Positions 38,154-50,714 of a DNA stretch of 64,000 nucleotides are shown one piece after another. Each line of letters starts with the position of its first letter. Within the stretch, counting starts at the first letter, position 1. This stretch comes from Mactra quadrangularis (lineage: Eukaryota; Mollusca; Bivalvia; Venerida; Mactridae). The translations under genes were made by a program, and so were the position numbers. The notes beneath the pieces are model-generated. The model made no database searches. It saw only the letters and a list, made by a program, of their open reading frames with translations, and was not told the DNA's origin. The DNA lies in assembly GCA_025267735.1 (NCBI GenBank), contig CM046298.1:29519866-29583865 (forward strand). The letters run 5' to 3'.

Positions 38154-38553
38154 TTGTTGTCGCATTTTCTACATTTCTTACTTCATACTATAAAACTTTT
38201 CCTCTATTTGTGTCTATCATAGCACAGTGTCCTGTTCAAATGAAATTAATCTGTCATATGATTACAAAAACAAAAAACAGAATTCAAATACTAACTACTA
38301 CTATACAAGTTATGAAAAACGTAGTCCAATCAACATAACAGCGTTTGACCGGGAGCAACCAAGATTAATATCCAATTAAATGATTATATCTATAGTCTAC
38401 TTGCCATATCAGATTTAAAAAATTAGAAGGATATCTCTTAGTAGTAAAACTTAAAGTGAATGCGAGACATACATTTATCGCTTGTTATGAAAGATCTTTA
38501 TTTTCAGTATTGACTAATACTACATTAAACAAAATTGATTATCTACAATTCAA
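38154..38553. other. Non-coding spacer
   Basis: AT-rich; nothing supported apart from the SINE that follows at 38554. Confidence 0.4.
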
Positions 38554-38826
38554 CCCAGGTAGCGCAGTTGGTAGCGTGTCAGAATTTGGAATCTCGTGCC
38601 AGAGGAGGTGCGGGTTCGAATCCCACCTGGGGAGGTTATAACCTTCCATGAAAATTTGACATTAATGCTGATTTTCCTCCATTGATAATAAGGAGAAGTT
38701 TCCGGCCTTGTGAAAGGGTAGGTTAGTACTGGTTATAAGCAATGGTCCAGGAAAGCTAGGTTAGGTGTGACGGAACTAAAATGACCTTAATTGTGTTGAC
38801 ATAGAGTTAAATCCAATAAAAAGATA
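38554..38826 (+). mobile_element. tRNA-derived SINE (family 1), plus-strand copy
   Basis: The tRNA-like head (38554-38632) carries a good A box (GTAGCGCAGTTGGTAGCG) and a perfect B box (GGTTCGAATCCCACC). The body and the 3' end (ending near AATCCAATAAAAAG) align with the minus-strand copy at 35050-35336. A 61-codon ORF running through the head is accidental. It lies within the candidate Mutator-like gene's intron in antisense orientation. Confidence 0.88.
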
Positions 38827-39634
38827 TGATAACAATTCAGACCATTTGACACTATTATCACAAATTAGATCAATAAATCGATACAACTTAATGATTGGTA
38901 TGTGTACTACTCAAAAACAATAGAGTTCTATATATATTATATATATATGTTTATGTTTGTTTATTCTTCTAATGTAATGTTCAAGAAAGTTCGAGATAGT
39001 TCAAGAAAGATAAACTGAAATAAAAGAAAAAAATAAGAATAGAAAACAGCATATCATAGAAAATCACACTAAGTTTGATCATGCCATAAAGTCTAAAATA
39101 TTACATTCGGTCCAAGAAAGACAACTCTTCCAATACTAAAAATATGCATGAAACAACAATGTAGCAGTTATCTCCCTTGGCATAAAAAATTGAATGCTTA
39201 TGAACAAGGCTTTTAATCCAGGGAAAGTTTCTTACAGAGCAAATACAACAATCTTAAAGAAATAAATGAAACTATAATTCCAGTCATAGAAGACTTTCAA
39301 AGAAATCTAAATTAAGCTATTAAGAATACTAAGTGGGTGGGGTAGCGCCCATCTGGAAACATTCAATAATACCAACAAAATTCTTATAAAATCATGACGA
39401 GTCTAGAAAATGTTAAATTATGATACAAATAATCATAAAGCATTAATTTCTTACCAAAAAACAAAATAACTCTTCATGAAAAATAGTACATAACTTGATG
39501 ACTTGATCGGGATGCTGCACGCCGTCTAGAAATTCTTGGCAATGACTAAAACGCTGACCAACAGAAAATCGTTGTCAGCAGCTTAAATAGGTAGCGCATA
39601 TCGCTCCTACAGTATGCGATAAAACATAACATAC
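38827..39634. other. Non-coding spacer or intron
   Basis: AT-rich, with a short TA-rich microsatellite at about 38931-38950. No exon was recognised. Confidence 0.4.
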
Positions 39635-41198
39635 CTGACAAACTGTCATATGCCTTGCACTTCCTCTTTTTCGCCAACCACCATCAACACTGACTTCAAT
39701 TTCAGTTTCCTCCAGATGAAAAGGAACAAATAAGCTTTTATCATACATCAAAATAGTTGAAAATGTTATAAAACAACTAAAAAAGGGCATTGTATGTAAC
39801 AACTGTGGCTATGTAATGGACCACAAGATCATGAATTTGAAGTTCTGGGTGTGAACCTGATTATGACAGGTCATACACTTCCACAAAATCATTTACTTTT
39901 TGATATCACAAGGGAAATGTTGTCTGCTCCATGTGGAAGTGGAAGCTATATTTGTAAAAAATGGTCCTGTAAATGCTATAGTTAGGTGAGATGGTCGCTA
40001 AATAACCATATTATATTCTAAAGACTTATAAGATTTCATACAAGTGCAACAGACAGTCCAACCTTGATATATATGGATATAAACATCAATTTTATATCCT
40101 ACTTTGGTGCAACAATAGCAAAAAGTGTACCAATTAAAAAAAGAATGTTTCAAAAGTGAAAACAATTGAGAATGGTATCAAGGCAGCCTAATATATTTCT
40201 ACATACAGAATCCTGTTTAAAGCAAAATATAAAAGAGAATTGCTTTTACTCCATATAAACTGCAAGTTTTGTCTTGAAAGTTTTACTTAGCAGATGTGAT
40301 TGTATTTGCCTATCAGAAAAATAATTCATCAGACTTACTCATCATTCAGACTAACCTAATCTTGCAAAGACATATATCCATACTTTCTTGTGCGATAGTC
40401 TCCACTACCTTTCCAAACTCTTCCAGCCTAAACAAATTGAAATCAACTAACACATTTAATACACATGAATAGATTGAAAAGAGTACTTAAAAATTAGATC
40501 TTATGTTGGACCTTCCCTTGAATTTAACAGTTTAACAGTTTATTTTTACACTCAGCACATGATACATGTAAATAGAGGTACAATTGAAAAAAAACAATAC
40601 ATAGATGATATATACATAATACCAGGCTATACAGATAAGCTACATTGAATGAAAATCTTGAATCCTTATATGACAAATTAACAATAATTGAAAACACTCA
40701 AGGAACATGATACAAGGTGAAATAATGTATGATTATAGTTGATTTCAAACTTATCTAATTTAAACACAGTGTAATCCATGACTCGGCAAATAAACTCCTA
40801 CTGAGACTTGAACTCAGATCTCCACATAAGATAGTTATGAGGTGTTTTACATTAAACTAAAAGAGTGTATTTTTGCTGGTCTTTGATGTTATAGGAAAGA
40901 TAAACAAACTCTGATTCCATAGCACATAAGAAAAAGAATGCATGCAATGATGCAGGTCTTATGTAAGAGGATGTTTTTCGTTAACCAATGGCAAAATAAA
41001 TGTAGTTATTAGTCAAGTCAAGTCAAGTCAAGTCAAAATATTTTAAGTAATATAATTATTTAGGAAACAAGTGAAATAGTAAAATAGAGTACATAACTTT
41101 GTACAAACCTTCTTCCTAGCATTGAATGGGTAACTTGTGGCATGTTTAATGTAGTGAAGATACTATTGATTTGACGAATGCCAACCCCTGAATGAAAT
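39635..41198 (-). CDS. Mutator-like transposase, three N-terminal-side exons
   Basis: Three minus-strand exons with GT-AG borders join in phase: 41198-41109 (SGVGIRQINSIFTTLNMPQV and following), 40427-40356 (LEEFGKVVETIAQESMDICL and following) and 39734-39635 (ending ETEIEVSVDGGWRKRGSARH and six more residues). The order LNMP-type helix, QESM helix, then VSVDGGWRKRGSARH is the order seen just before the catalytic core in invertebrate Mutator-like transposases, and the Asp of VDGGW is the presumed first catalytic residue. The acceptor of the last exon (TAAAAG) is weak and uncertain. The zinc-binding N-terminus expected upstream was not found. The family segment that should directly follow SARH is missing next door, so this is either a truncated copy or the 5' half of a longer gene whose later exons lie at 37.0-28.6 kb. 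Confidence 0.7.
40794..40866 (-). other. tRNA-like sequence, 73 nt
   Basis: On the minus strand it folds as a cloverleaf: acceptor strands ACTCTT/AGGAGT, D arm GTTT/AAAC, and T arm CTGAG-TTCAAGT-CTCAG with a perfect 5-bp stem and 7-nt loop. The anticodon arm is a long hairpin with CATAA/TTATG at its core and no standard 7-nt loop, so it is not a normal tRNA gene. Two related 85-nt copies lie at 46053-46137 and 46271-46355. It is likely a tRNA-derived SINE head or an old tRNA pseudogene. Confidence 0.65.
41011..41036. repeat. Pentanucleotide microsatellite (AGTCA)n
   Basis: Five head-to-tail AGTCA units plus one base. Confidence 0.95.
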
Positions 41199-43126
41199 CT
41201 GATACACAAAATGAAACACAATGACTGGTAAAGGAAACATTAATGTGATTACTTTAAAATGACGCTTAACCACCTTATCAAAATACTTTCTGTTGAGAGA
41301 GTCAGACATACTAATTCACTGGACCTGGTGGTAACTTTTAAGCCAAACTAACATCTACATCTCCATGTTATACTGCAAAAATAGTGTTCTTATGGATGAT
41401 TGGAGAATAACATTGATTGAATAAGTGAATTGAAAGATTAATATTACATGAATTATGAATCATGAAACACATGATTGAAGTCCCTATGCACATGTGTCCA
41501 GTTCTATAATAAGACGACCTGTCAAGCAATTGAGTGTCGAATGAAGGACTTCTTTAGCACCCAAATGCGAAATCACATCGCCATGATTATCAACACTACT
41601 ACTAGGCTTAGTCGAGTCTGAGTAAACACGATCAAGCACAATTTAACTCCAACAAACATTATTACAACTTCTATCCTTATTTCTTTTAACGTCAGAACTA
41701 TGCGTTGTTGATTTTGATGAAAATTTTCTTTTTTTATTTCAATACATTTTGAGTATCGTTGAACGAACAATCCATTCTCAGTATCATACAATTAACAACA
41801 CGTAGATGCTTGCAATCCAGCATTTATTTATCAGTAAAACTAACAGAAGTGCCTAATTAATAGCTCAGACGTGTTGATTACCGTTATTCTATACTTCAAT
41901 GTCGCAAAATGATAGGGACTAAAAGAGCACCTTAAAATTAAGACGAGTCTCAACTGACTTTACTGCGGAGCTTACTATCAAGTTTTTTACAATACAATGT
42001 ATTTTTATAACAATACAAAGTAATGAAATCACAATAATTTACTACACGTAACGTAAATCAGGAAACGCTCGGACATCCTTAATGGACACCATAATAAGCT
42101 ACACAATGTACCTTGCGCACAAAATGTATGCATTCTTTCAAAAGATATAAATGTTTACATACCAAGCAATACTGTATTAACAGTAAAAATGATAATTGAT
42201 TAAACACTATACAGTACGACATTAACTCCCCCATTGTGAGACCCTTTGTGTAAAGGGAACTAATTCAGCAGATATTTTGTCAATACGAGTTAATTCCCGT
42301 TGATTTATAAATTAAAATGGAAAATCTAAAAATAGCATATGTGCATGCGGATTTACATGGATGGGATTCCCCGTGCGACGTCCTCAAGATTTTTTAAGTT
42401 TGTTGACATAAAAGTAAATAACTTCCGTCATACTCATCGGATTGTTGTAATTTTTTGTACACAGTTTAATTTTGTCTTATTGAACATCACAAAAACTATA
42501 ATTTTCTCCTGGAAAGCATATAAAACGCGTAAAATCAAAATCACGGATACTACTCGTTCACAGCTACTGCTCGCATACCAGTACATGAAGTGAAACCTAA
42601 TCACAAAGTCCGGTATGCATACAGTTTGGTCCATCAGTATGTAGGTAAGAGCAGTTATTAAGCTAATTTCATGGCGAAAAGACACTGGTCAACGACTCCT
42701 GACCATACCTAGGAAGATCATTCAAGATATTTGTTTTACCTCTGCGTTTTGGAAACGGGTGTCGTCGCGAAATCATGTGACAAATGACTTAAAAGGACTC
42801 TCCAATCATTTTTTAGTTTGAAAAGCATAAATATACGACATAAAGAAAACACAAATCATTTGAACATACGAATTAAGTAGGATTTTAATTACTACAGCAA
42901 ATGTATTGTATGTAAGCCACCGAACCAAGTGTACCCGAAGACGTTTGTAAATGTAAACATCAGTATGGCGCATGCGTAATTAATGGAACCATACCGTCTA
43001 GTTTGATATCTTCCAACAAAATACCGAAACAATTTGGTACATCAAATATGGTGTGCTTTAAATCCTAATTATGTTAGCAATTGATTAAAATCAGAAATAT
43101 TCAATGTCAATAATTTACCTTACAAA
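41199..43126. other. Non-coding spacer upstream of the Mutator-like exons
   Basis: I looked here on the minus strand for the missing N-terminal zinc-finger exon of the family and found none. The open frames at 42339-42593 (plus) and 42434-42685 (minus) overlap each other and have no homology I recognise. TGGCGCATGCGTAATT at about 42965 is another NRF1-like site. Confidence 0.4.
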
Positions 43127-43400
43127 AAATCGATGTTGATCATTGACCACCTCTCACCGTCGACTGCACAATGCTACTGACAATAATCACCGAAGTCATC
43201 CGGTAGTGCAGATGGCAAAGTCCGAGAAATCCAAATTTCATGTCAAAGCAGAGTTACCGTTCGTATCAAAAGATAACATCCTTGTAATGGGCTCATGCAA
43301 TGAATAACTTATAACGATTTCTATAATTATTGAGACATTGGATGATTAGAACAGAACCCAGACAAACATGGTGGGGGGAAATCCCGGTATCCGGTACCCA
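43127..43400 (-). promoter_or_regulatory. Possible 5' exon or promoter region
   Basis: This stretch is less AT-rich than its surroundings. On the minus strand it ends in a donor-like TTTGTAAG|GTAAAT at about 43126 after a short 35-codon frame that begins ATGAAATTTGGATTT. A GGGAAATCCC motif (kappa-B-like) lies at about 43377. It could be the first, mostly untranslated exon of a minus-strand gene that includes the Mutator-like exons. The evidence is weak. Confidence 0.2.
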
Positions 43401-45623
43401 TGATCGTATTAGATGTTATAGAGAAAAATTAATTAACTGTATATTTGTGTCGATTATTCACATGAAAGGCTATTAAACGTCAACATTTTAATTCATATAA
43501 ATATGACTGATTTGTTGATTTAAAATTTAGAGTTAAATATATTTTGAATTATTCATCAACAAACTTAAAATACATTAAAAGATGCATTTCTTTGGTATTT
43601 ATTTCTTTTTCATGACAGTAAACAAACTGATTCAAAAAGCCCAACAAACATTTAAATAATAATATAATTTTTTTAAACTTTAGTTTCACCCAAATTGTAA
43701 TATAATTAGTACGGCTGTTATTAACTTATCATAGAACGATTTTATTCGCTTACTGAAACATAATAATCTCCATGAAAATCATTAAGATACAAAACTATTT
43801 CATATCCATCAACAATATAAACATCATTTAAACTGTCAATAATTTATATCACAAGCATAATTATCTTTCATAAAAGTCATTACATAATATAAATTTATCC
43901 ATGACACCCACAGCAGTTGGTCAATCCCCAATTTACTTATGTTTAATACGATCCCGGATTATCTATTATCATCCCGGGATATTTCCCCCATCTTATATAA
44001 TGCATAATTTGAAATTTATCTTTGATAAGAACTACAATATCATTCGTACTCTCATGGATGGTATACATGATAGTTTCTTCGATTGCTTAAGCTGCTGTAT
44101 CATTAGTTTTGATAACCTGCCTCAAACCTCTACTGTTAATGGGTCAATCATAGAGCAACAATAGCAGCGCCCACCAAGCTATCTTCAGAACACAATATTT
44201 TCTTTTATTTTTACTTAATTTACATGGCAATGGTTTATTTGGTATGAGTTTGATACTGTATAAGTCATTCGAAGTTGATTTTTCTTTGTACACTTTTATT
44301 AAGGGATTTACCAAAAACCTTGCCTGCAAAGTAGACAAACTTCGGGCGTTGACTATTATTCGTTTGACATTCAGATACATTAGTTAGCATAAATTTAACC
44401 TAATGCCTGAAAAAAGTTATCCACTGTAATTCTTGTAAAATGTTCTTTTAATTTAAACATATTCTGCTTTGTCTGACATACTTTTACCTGCCAAAGTATC
44501 ATTATGACTGGGAACCAGACAATGTAACATCGGCTGTTCAATTAAACTCAAGTTGTACTGGCTGCATAGTAAGAACTGTATAGTTGCATGCAAAAAATTA
44601 AGAAAATTTGCACTATTGCCAGTTAAATTGACTTGAGTTCATGAATATATCAGGTCTGTTTTTGACCGATTGCTTGTTAGGAGCATTTTAAACTACTGTA
44701 AATGAACTGTATCTGTATAAATATTTTTACTCAAATGTCAATAATTATTTGTTTCAGTCATTGCCATATATTTCCTAATGCTTAGGGCTGGCATGTTAAG
44801 ATGATGGCTATTGTTAATGTAACCCACCCAACCACTAGATTAATTGTATTCATAAGAACAGATTAATAATTTTGATAATTACATCTGCTCAGTCTAAGTA
44901 ACAATTGTTTGGGTGGCTAAGTTAGTAATTTTATAGGATAGGAATATTATTTTACTCTTATGTAGATGGAACTTTTACTTTGACTTCAGGTAACAGGAAG
45001 TTAAATGGGATCCTTCTTAGCACAATTCAGTGGCACTGTGACTGTCATAGTGCTGCACACCATCAGTTTGAATTGCCATTAATATATTACTGAAACAATT
45101 TGTGGATTCCATACCATAGGTTTATTTAATACTTAAATTACAGTACATATATTTATTTGGGCGGACAAACAAATAAGAATTGCATGTTCCCACATACTGT
45201 TTAGTGTTTACAGAGGAACAATATACACCTTTAGATTATCTTTAGTATAAAAAGGGTTCATTAGGATGTCAGGTCTTAGAGTTAAAGTTGAGTCTGTAAA
45301 GGTCATGGACAAAATCATTCCTAGCTCATGAATTAGATTTTTGGTAAATACAAGCTGAAATAAGTCTTATTCATGCCCCACATGAACTATAAGTTTAGAC
45401 CTGAATTCAACCTGCCTTAAATTCTGTGGGTAGATGGTCTGGTATCTGGCAATCAATAGCTGTACATTGAAATGAATGATCAAATTAAAATCTAGTTAGA
45501 GTATTAATCCTAATGAGCTTCAATATGATTCTATAAAAAAAAAATCTGGCTAATTATGTTGAGCAAGAAATTGTTCAGAGAGTAAAGTGATTTCTGTTAT
45601 ACAAAACATTCAATAATCACGCC
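43401..45623. other. AT-rich intergenic spacer
   Basis: No gene, RNA or clear repeat was supported. The open frames at 43901-44164 (plus) and 44144-44380 (minus) overlap tail to tail and look random. Confidence 0.45.
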
Positions 45624-45945
45624 GCCCGGCTAGCTCAGTCTGTAGAGCACTGGTCTACTGATCGAGGGTGGAGGGTTCAATTTCCGGGAGGTGGGTTCGA
45701 TTTCCGGGGAGGGACGTACTTCCTTGAGTTTGGTCATCAAATAATTTCTACCTCCTACCACTGATTCTAAATCATGTAGGGCAGTAGTCAGTCACTGGCG
45801 AAAGTATGCGCTCAGTAGTTGGTTAACAGCTAAATTCAGAGATTTAGCCTTCCCAGGAACAGTGAGTTGGTGGGCTGACCGCTGTGATATAACCAATGAT
45901 GTGTTGCTACTGCTTTCAACCCAACAAAGAAACATTCAAAACTCA
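45624..45945 (+). mobile_element. tRNA-derived SINE (family 2) with doubled B box
   Basis: The head GCCCGGCTAGCTCAGTCTGT carries a consensus A box (TAGCTCAGTCTG). Two successive B-box segments follow, GAGGGTTCAATTTCCGGGAG (45671-45690) and GTGGGTTCGATTTCCGGGGA (45691-45710), showing a 20-bp tandem duplication of the T arm. A body unrelated to family 1 runs to about 45945 (CAACCCAACAAAGAAAC). The 3' border is approximate because only one copy is present. Confidence 0.75.
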
Positions 45946-46052
45946 AATAATATGATCAATGCTTGTTCATCTAACTTAACTATATTTATGGAAGTTAAAG
46001 CCAAATAAATATTAACACATCCTCTGTACCATCGGTGACTTAGCAAATATAT

Positions 46053-46137
46053 ACTCTTACTGAGACTTGAACTCAGAACTCCTCATTACTTAAGATAAAT
46101 CTCAAGTATGAGGTGTTTTACATTAAACTAAAAGAGT
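46053..46137 (-). other. tRNA-like core, copy 1 (85 nt)
   Basis: On the minus strand: acceptor strands ACTCTT/AAGAGT (perfect), D arm GTTT/AAAC, and T arm CTGAG-TTCAAGT-CTCAG (perfect). In place of the anticodon arm there is a long hairpin built from CCTCAT/ATGAGG, ACTT/AAGT and AGAT/ATCT. Pol III A-box-like TAGTTTAATG and B-box-like AGTTCAAGTCT are present. Confidence 0.65.
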
Positions 46138-46270
46138 GTCATATCGCTAGTCGTTGATGTTTGAGGAAAAACATGTTTATTTATCTACAATGGAAGAAAT
46201 GATGATGAAAGTTGAAGCCAAATAAATGTCGAACACATCCTCAGTACCAGCGGTGACATAGCAAATATAT

Positions 46271-46355
46271 ACTCTTACCGAGACTTGAACTCAGAACTCC
46301 TCATTACTAAAGATAAATCTCAAATATGAGGTGTTTTACATTAAACTAAAAGAGT
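46271..46355 (-). other. tRNA-like core, copy 2 (85 nt)
   Basis: Same fold as the copy at 46053-46137, with a few substitutions, including one that weakens the T stem (CTGAG opposite CTCGG). It is the second half of the 218-bp tandem duplication. Confidence 0.65.
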
Positions 46356-46543
46356 GTCATATTGCTAGTGTTTGATGTTTAAGGAAAACAAAGTATTCAA
46401 TGAAACTTTAATTGGAAAATCAAAGAATTCAATACAATTAGGATTGGGTACATACACTAATTATATCTATTTATAATTATCTATTCATAATTATAAAAAT
46501 AGACATCGTGGTTCACTCCTTGTTTATCCAGACTTGTGACTGG

Positions 46544-46571
46544 CTTACATGATGCTAGTACATCATGTAAG
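46544..46571. repeat. Perfect hairpin, 11-bp arms
   Basis: CTTACATGATG and CATCATGTAAG flank the loop CTAGTA. It borders a GC-richer segment (46573-46820). Confidence 0.85.
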
Positions 46572-46900
46572 GTCAAGTTACCCACGTTAAGCAGTAGTCG
46601 ATGCAACCTGGGGTGGGCGAGTCGAACCGTGAGATCACGGCTCGTTCTCTTGAGCTGCATCGGTTTGGCACATGCACAGATACACTACTCATAATGCCGA
46701 TAACACTATGAATAATGCACCTGATATGCAATACCTGTCTGTGGTTTGCGGGCAACAAATTCACAGACCTCCATAGAGAGCGCTGCGACCATTTCCGGAA
46801 CCCGTGGTCTGATCTCAATACAGAGTGGTAAGCATTTTACACATGTCAAACTAAAACTAAGAGGCGTTATATAGTTTGGGGGATGCAGTTCGGTCAAATT
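46572..46900 (-). other. GC-richer island, possible SINE head or small exon
   Basis: On the minus strand, ATGCAGCTCAAGAGAACGAG and TCACGGTTCGACTCGCC resemble Pol III A- and B-box regions, suggesting a decayed tRNA-derived element. A short minus-strand frame (46897-46706) includes CLPLCIEIRPRVPEMVAALS and reaches a CAGACAG|GTATTG donor-like site. I cannot choose between a transposon relic and an exon. Confidence 0.3.
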
Positions 46901-47080
46901 ACAAAAAATTTAATCTTAAAATTATTTAAACTTAAACTTAACTGTTAAAATTTAAATCAAACCTAACCATAATATTTTCTAAATGAATCAAATCAAACTT
47001 AACCATAAAAATTTAAATGAATTAAATCCAACCTAACCATAAAATGTAACATGAATTTATCTTGCATTTAAAATAGAAAA
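46901..47080. repeat. Degenerate AT-rich short tandem repeat
   Basis: Phrases like CAAACCTAACCATAA and CCAACCTAACCATAAAAT recur about every 40-50 bp between AAATTTAAAT stretches (about three units). Confidence 0.5.
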
Positions 47081-47380
47081 TGAAATTAATGAACTCAAAC
47101 TAAACTTACAAATAATTGTAGTTCAAAATTTAAAATATTAATATGAAAAATACAAGCAAGAAATATCTTTTAGTTTTTGGAATACAGGTACAAAAATTTA
47201 ACTTGAAATAAATTACTACTAAAACTAGCCATAAAATATTAAATGAATTAAATTTATTATTTATTTATTTAATAATTACCACAGCAAAAACGTTTTAAAC
47301 AAAAAAAAAGCAAAATCATATAATACATCAGAACATAAACAATGAAGTACAGTGCCACCAATCATAATCTTTACACCAGT
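47081..47380. other. AT-rich spacer
   Basis: A/T runs and (TTTA)n near 47257-47276; no feature supported. Confidence 0.4.
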
Positions 47381-48233
47381 AAAAATCTATTAGTAAAAAT
47401 ATATATAATCCCTTTCGAAAGTTACAATAAAATTATAATGATTTCAAAAACAAAATTGAAATATTAATTACTTGAATAAATGGTAACCAGCTATTTTAGT
47501 GTAAATATTTTGAATGGCACTGTATTTATGGCCTCCCTTCTCACCTTTTAGTCATTTAGAACTCCTCAGCCACTCACAACAAATGAACAATTATTTATTT
47601 AATGAGTGGTTAAAGTTTTCCAAATGACTGATAGCCATACCATCACACCTTTCTACTTTAATATACAACATATTGAACATGTTCTTTTTATATAGAGCTA
47701 CCATTTGTATTGTAAAAAATAAGAGTGGAAATAAGAATTTCATTATAAAAGGGAAATAAAATGTATATAAGGAAATAAGTACTCAAAACCTAACCGTAAT
47801 AATCTAAATGTATTAAAAGAGCTCAGTCAAAATGATTTAACGTGAACGGCATTGCAGGAATATTTTGCCACATGATTTATAAAAACATAAAAAATAAAGG
47901 TGCAAATATTTACTAAAAGATGCCTATTTGGTAAAAAAAAACTTAAATGAAATATATTCAGAGCAAATGAACTTAAGAAAACTTTAATAAGAAAATTTAA
48001 TGAAACTGTCCTATACTTTATAATTACATTAGTGAGAATACAATGCACTCTTATGGTAGTAAACGAAAGACTTACAAAAACACAGAACAATGCATAAAAG
48101 AATCAAAACATTTGTCAAGTTTGAAATTAGATCTTTTTTTATTTCAACTTATGAGTCAGAAAACCATGTGGTTATATTTCCCGAGCTCATTGGGTGAAAT
48201 AAAGGTTGACCTTATACTAACATTGATATTCTC

Positions 48234-48490
48234 AAATATAAACACACATGGCACTAATGTCTAATAGTCTTAAAGATGAACACACTTGGCACTGATGTCT
48301 GATAGTCTTAAAGATAAACACACTTGGCACTGATGTCTGATAGTCTTAAAGATAAACACACTTGGCACTGATGTCTGAACACACTTGGCACTGATGTCTG
48401 ATAGTCTCAAAGATAAACACACTTGGCACTAATGTCTTATAGTCTTAAAGATAAACACACTTGGCACTAATGTCTGATAGTCTTAAAATG
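48234..48490. repeat. 38-bp minisatellite, about 6-7 units
   Basis: The unit TGATAGTCTTAAAGATAAAC plus ACACTTGGCACTGATGTC repeats with few changes; one unit is truncated near 48370-48385. Confidence 0.92.
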
Positions 48491-49865
48491 AACACCAATT
48501 GACAAGTATGTAAAGGAAATGCAGTGTTTCAGCTCTGGTTAAACATAGATAATGCCTAAAATATTGAAAACCTAGCTAGTTAATATAAAGCAAATTAAAC
48601 ATACATCAAAATAAAAGTGTTATATCTGATAAAAACTTCATCTGGACCAGTCCCCCTTCCAGCCTAAATACTAACAGCAAACTTAAAAAAAACTCATACC
48701 AATAGAACACAGACAAATGGACATGAAATGAATTTAAGCATTCTAAGTCAAAACTAGCAGATAGTAAATTACCCATTCATGTTGAAAAAAAACTTGTTTG
48801 GAAAAACTTGGCCTGGAAAGAAGTCCCTCATGATAAAGTCCCATTCCAAACATTTTCAAGAAGAAATGTTTTGACAGATTAATCAGTCATCACAAGTTGG
48901 AATGTCCTAATATAAACAGGGTCCTTGCTTATACTAAGATATCCCTACTAGGAGGTCAAGACTTAAACTTAGTTTTCTCCAGTCAGGCCAAGCATTACCT
49001 CACAAGACAAAAAGATGTAACCCGAAAATCCCGATTCGATAAAAATACAATTTTAATCCCAATCAGTCCAAAATGCTTAACAAGTAAAAGTTTTGAAAAT
49101 CAGCTGTGTATATCAACTTTGTTAAAACAGAGCTTAAGTACTACATTTTCTTTTCATATATGTTAACAAGATATGATACAAATGAATGAAGAAATTTCAG
49201 CTACTCAGTCCTACTTAAAAATAAAAGTATATTTTTAGATAACAAACAAAATAAAGCAATATAAACATTAAATTTATCACAGCAGTTCAGTGTCATCCAC
49301 TATAACCATAACATGTCAGTAATCGTTTTTATTTTTTTACTAATACATAAAGAGATTAAAGAAGACCGCATAAGACATAAATGCATTCCCTTTCAACAGT
49401 TAAAATAAATAAAAAACTTATCATTATTCTTTCTGTAAATACATTTGAAATAGAATTCAATTTTATTAGTGAAAAATCCCAGCTATTTTAGTTTTAAGAT
49501 TATTTTGGATGACACTTACATATGGCCTCCAACCGCCCCTGTTAGCCATTCAGAACCCCTCAGCCTTTCACTATGAATAATTATTATTCATTCAATAAAT
49601 GGTCGAGGTGTTCTGAATGTGCTGATAGCCATACCATTCACCACCTTCTGCTTTAATTAACAACATATTAAACTTTTTACTCATTATATTTAACATTTTT
49701 TTTTTATTTATATTAAACATTTTATTTTAAAACTTAATGTAATGGCATTTTAAGAAATTTTTGTCTCATATTCATACAAAATCAAGGTTTAAACTTTAGA
49801 ATATTAACTATGAAAAATTGCTAACTAATAAGAAAAACTTAAGAAATTCGTTTGAGATTCCTCTA

Positions 49866-50402
49866 TTCAGACCAAGCATAACCTCACAAAACAAATTTAT
49901 ACGACCCAAACCCAAATTCAATTTTAAACTCTACCTCTAAAAGCCTAACTCACAAGACAAATTTATACCACCAAAACCCAAATTCAATTTTAAACTCTAC
50001 CTCTAAAAGCCTAACTCACAAGACAAATTTATACCACCAAAACCCAAATTCAATTTTAAACTCCACCTCAAAAAGCCTAACTCATAAGACAAATTTATGC
50101 CACCAAAACCCAAATTCAATTTTAAACTCTACCTCAAAAAGCCTAACTCACAAGACAAATTTATACCTCCCAAACCCAAATTCAATTTTAAACTCTACCT
50201 CAAAAAGCCTAACTCACAAGACAAATGTATACCACCCAAACCCAAATTCAATTTTAAACTCTACCTCTAAAAGCCTAACTCACAAGACAAATTTATACCA
50301 CCCAAACCCAAATTCAATTTTAAAGTCTACCTCTAAAAACCTAACTCACAAGACAAATTTATACCACCCAAACCCAAATTCAATTTTAAACTCTACCACA
50401 AA
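49866..50402. repeat. 66-bp minisatellite, array 1, about 8 units
   Basis: The unit includes CCTAACTCACAAGACAAATT, ATACCACCCAAACCCAAATT and CAATTTTAAACTCTACCTCT; the period is 66 bp (49943 to 50009). Confidence 0.93.
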
Positions 50403-50714
50403 AAGACAGTTCTATCAAACCCAAAGTATTACTGCAAGAATTAAGAAAGTCAAACCACAGAACAGAAAACAGTCATGAAATGAATTATGCAAAACTGATA
50501 GTAAATTAGTCATACATGTAAAAAGGAGCCAGGCTTGATTAAAGCTTGACCTGAAAAGAAGTCACTCATGATTAAGTCCCGATCCAAACTTTTTCTACAA
50601 GAAAAGTTTTGACTGAGCAATCAGTCATCACAAGTTAGGATGTCTTAATATAAACAGGGTCCTTGCTTATACTAAGATTTCCCTACTAGGAGGTCAAGAC
50701 AAACTTTGGGATTC

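Larger units (their letters stand above)
45991..46392. repeat. Tandem duplication, two 218-bp units with tRNA-like cores
   Basis: Two units (45991-46208 and 46209-46392) share a tail (CCAAATAAAT...ACACATCCTC), a tRNA-like core and a downstream TGTCATAT-GCTAGT segment. The step between cores is 218 bp. Confidence 0.85.

Noticed and set aside
40794..40866. A functional tRNA gene
   Set aside because: The acceptor, D and T arms fit, but there is no standard 7-nt anticodon loop and the related copies carry an even longer rod there.
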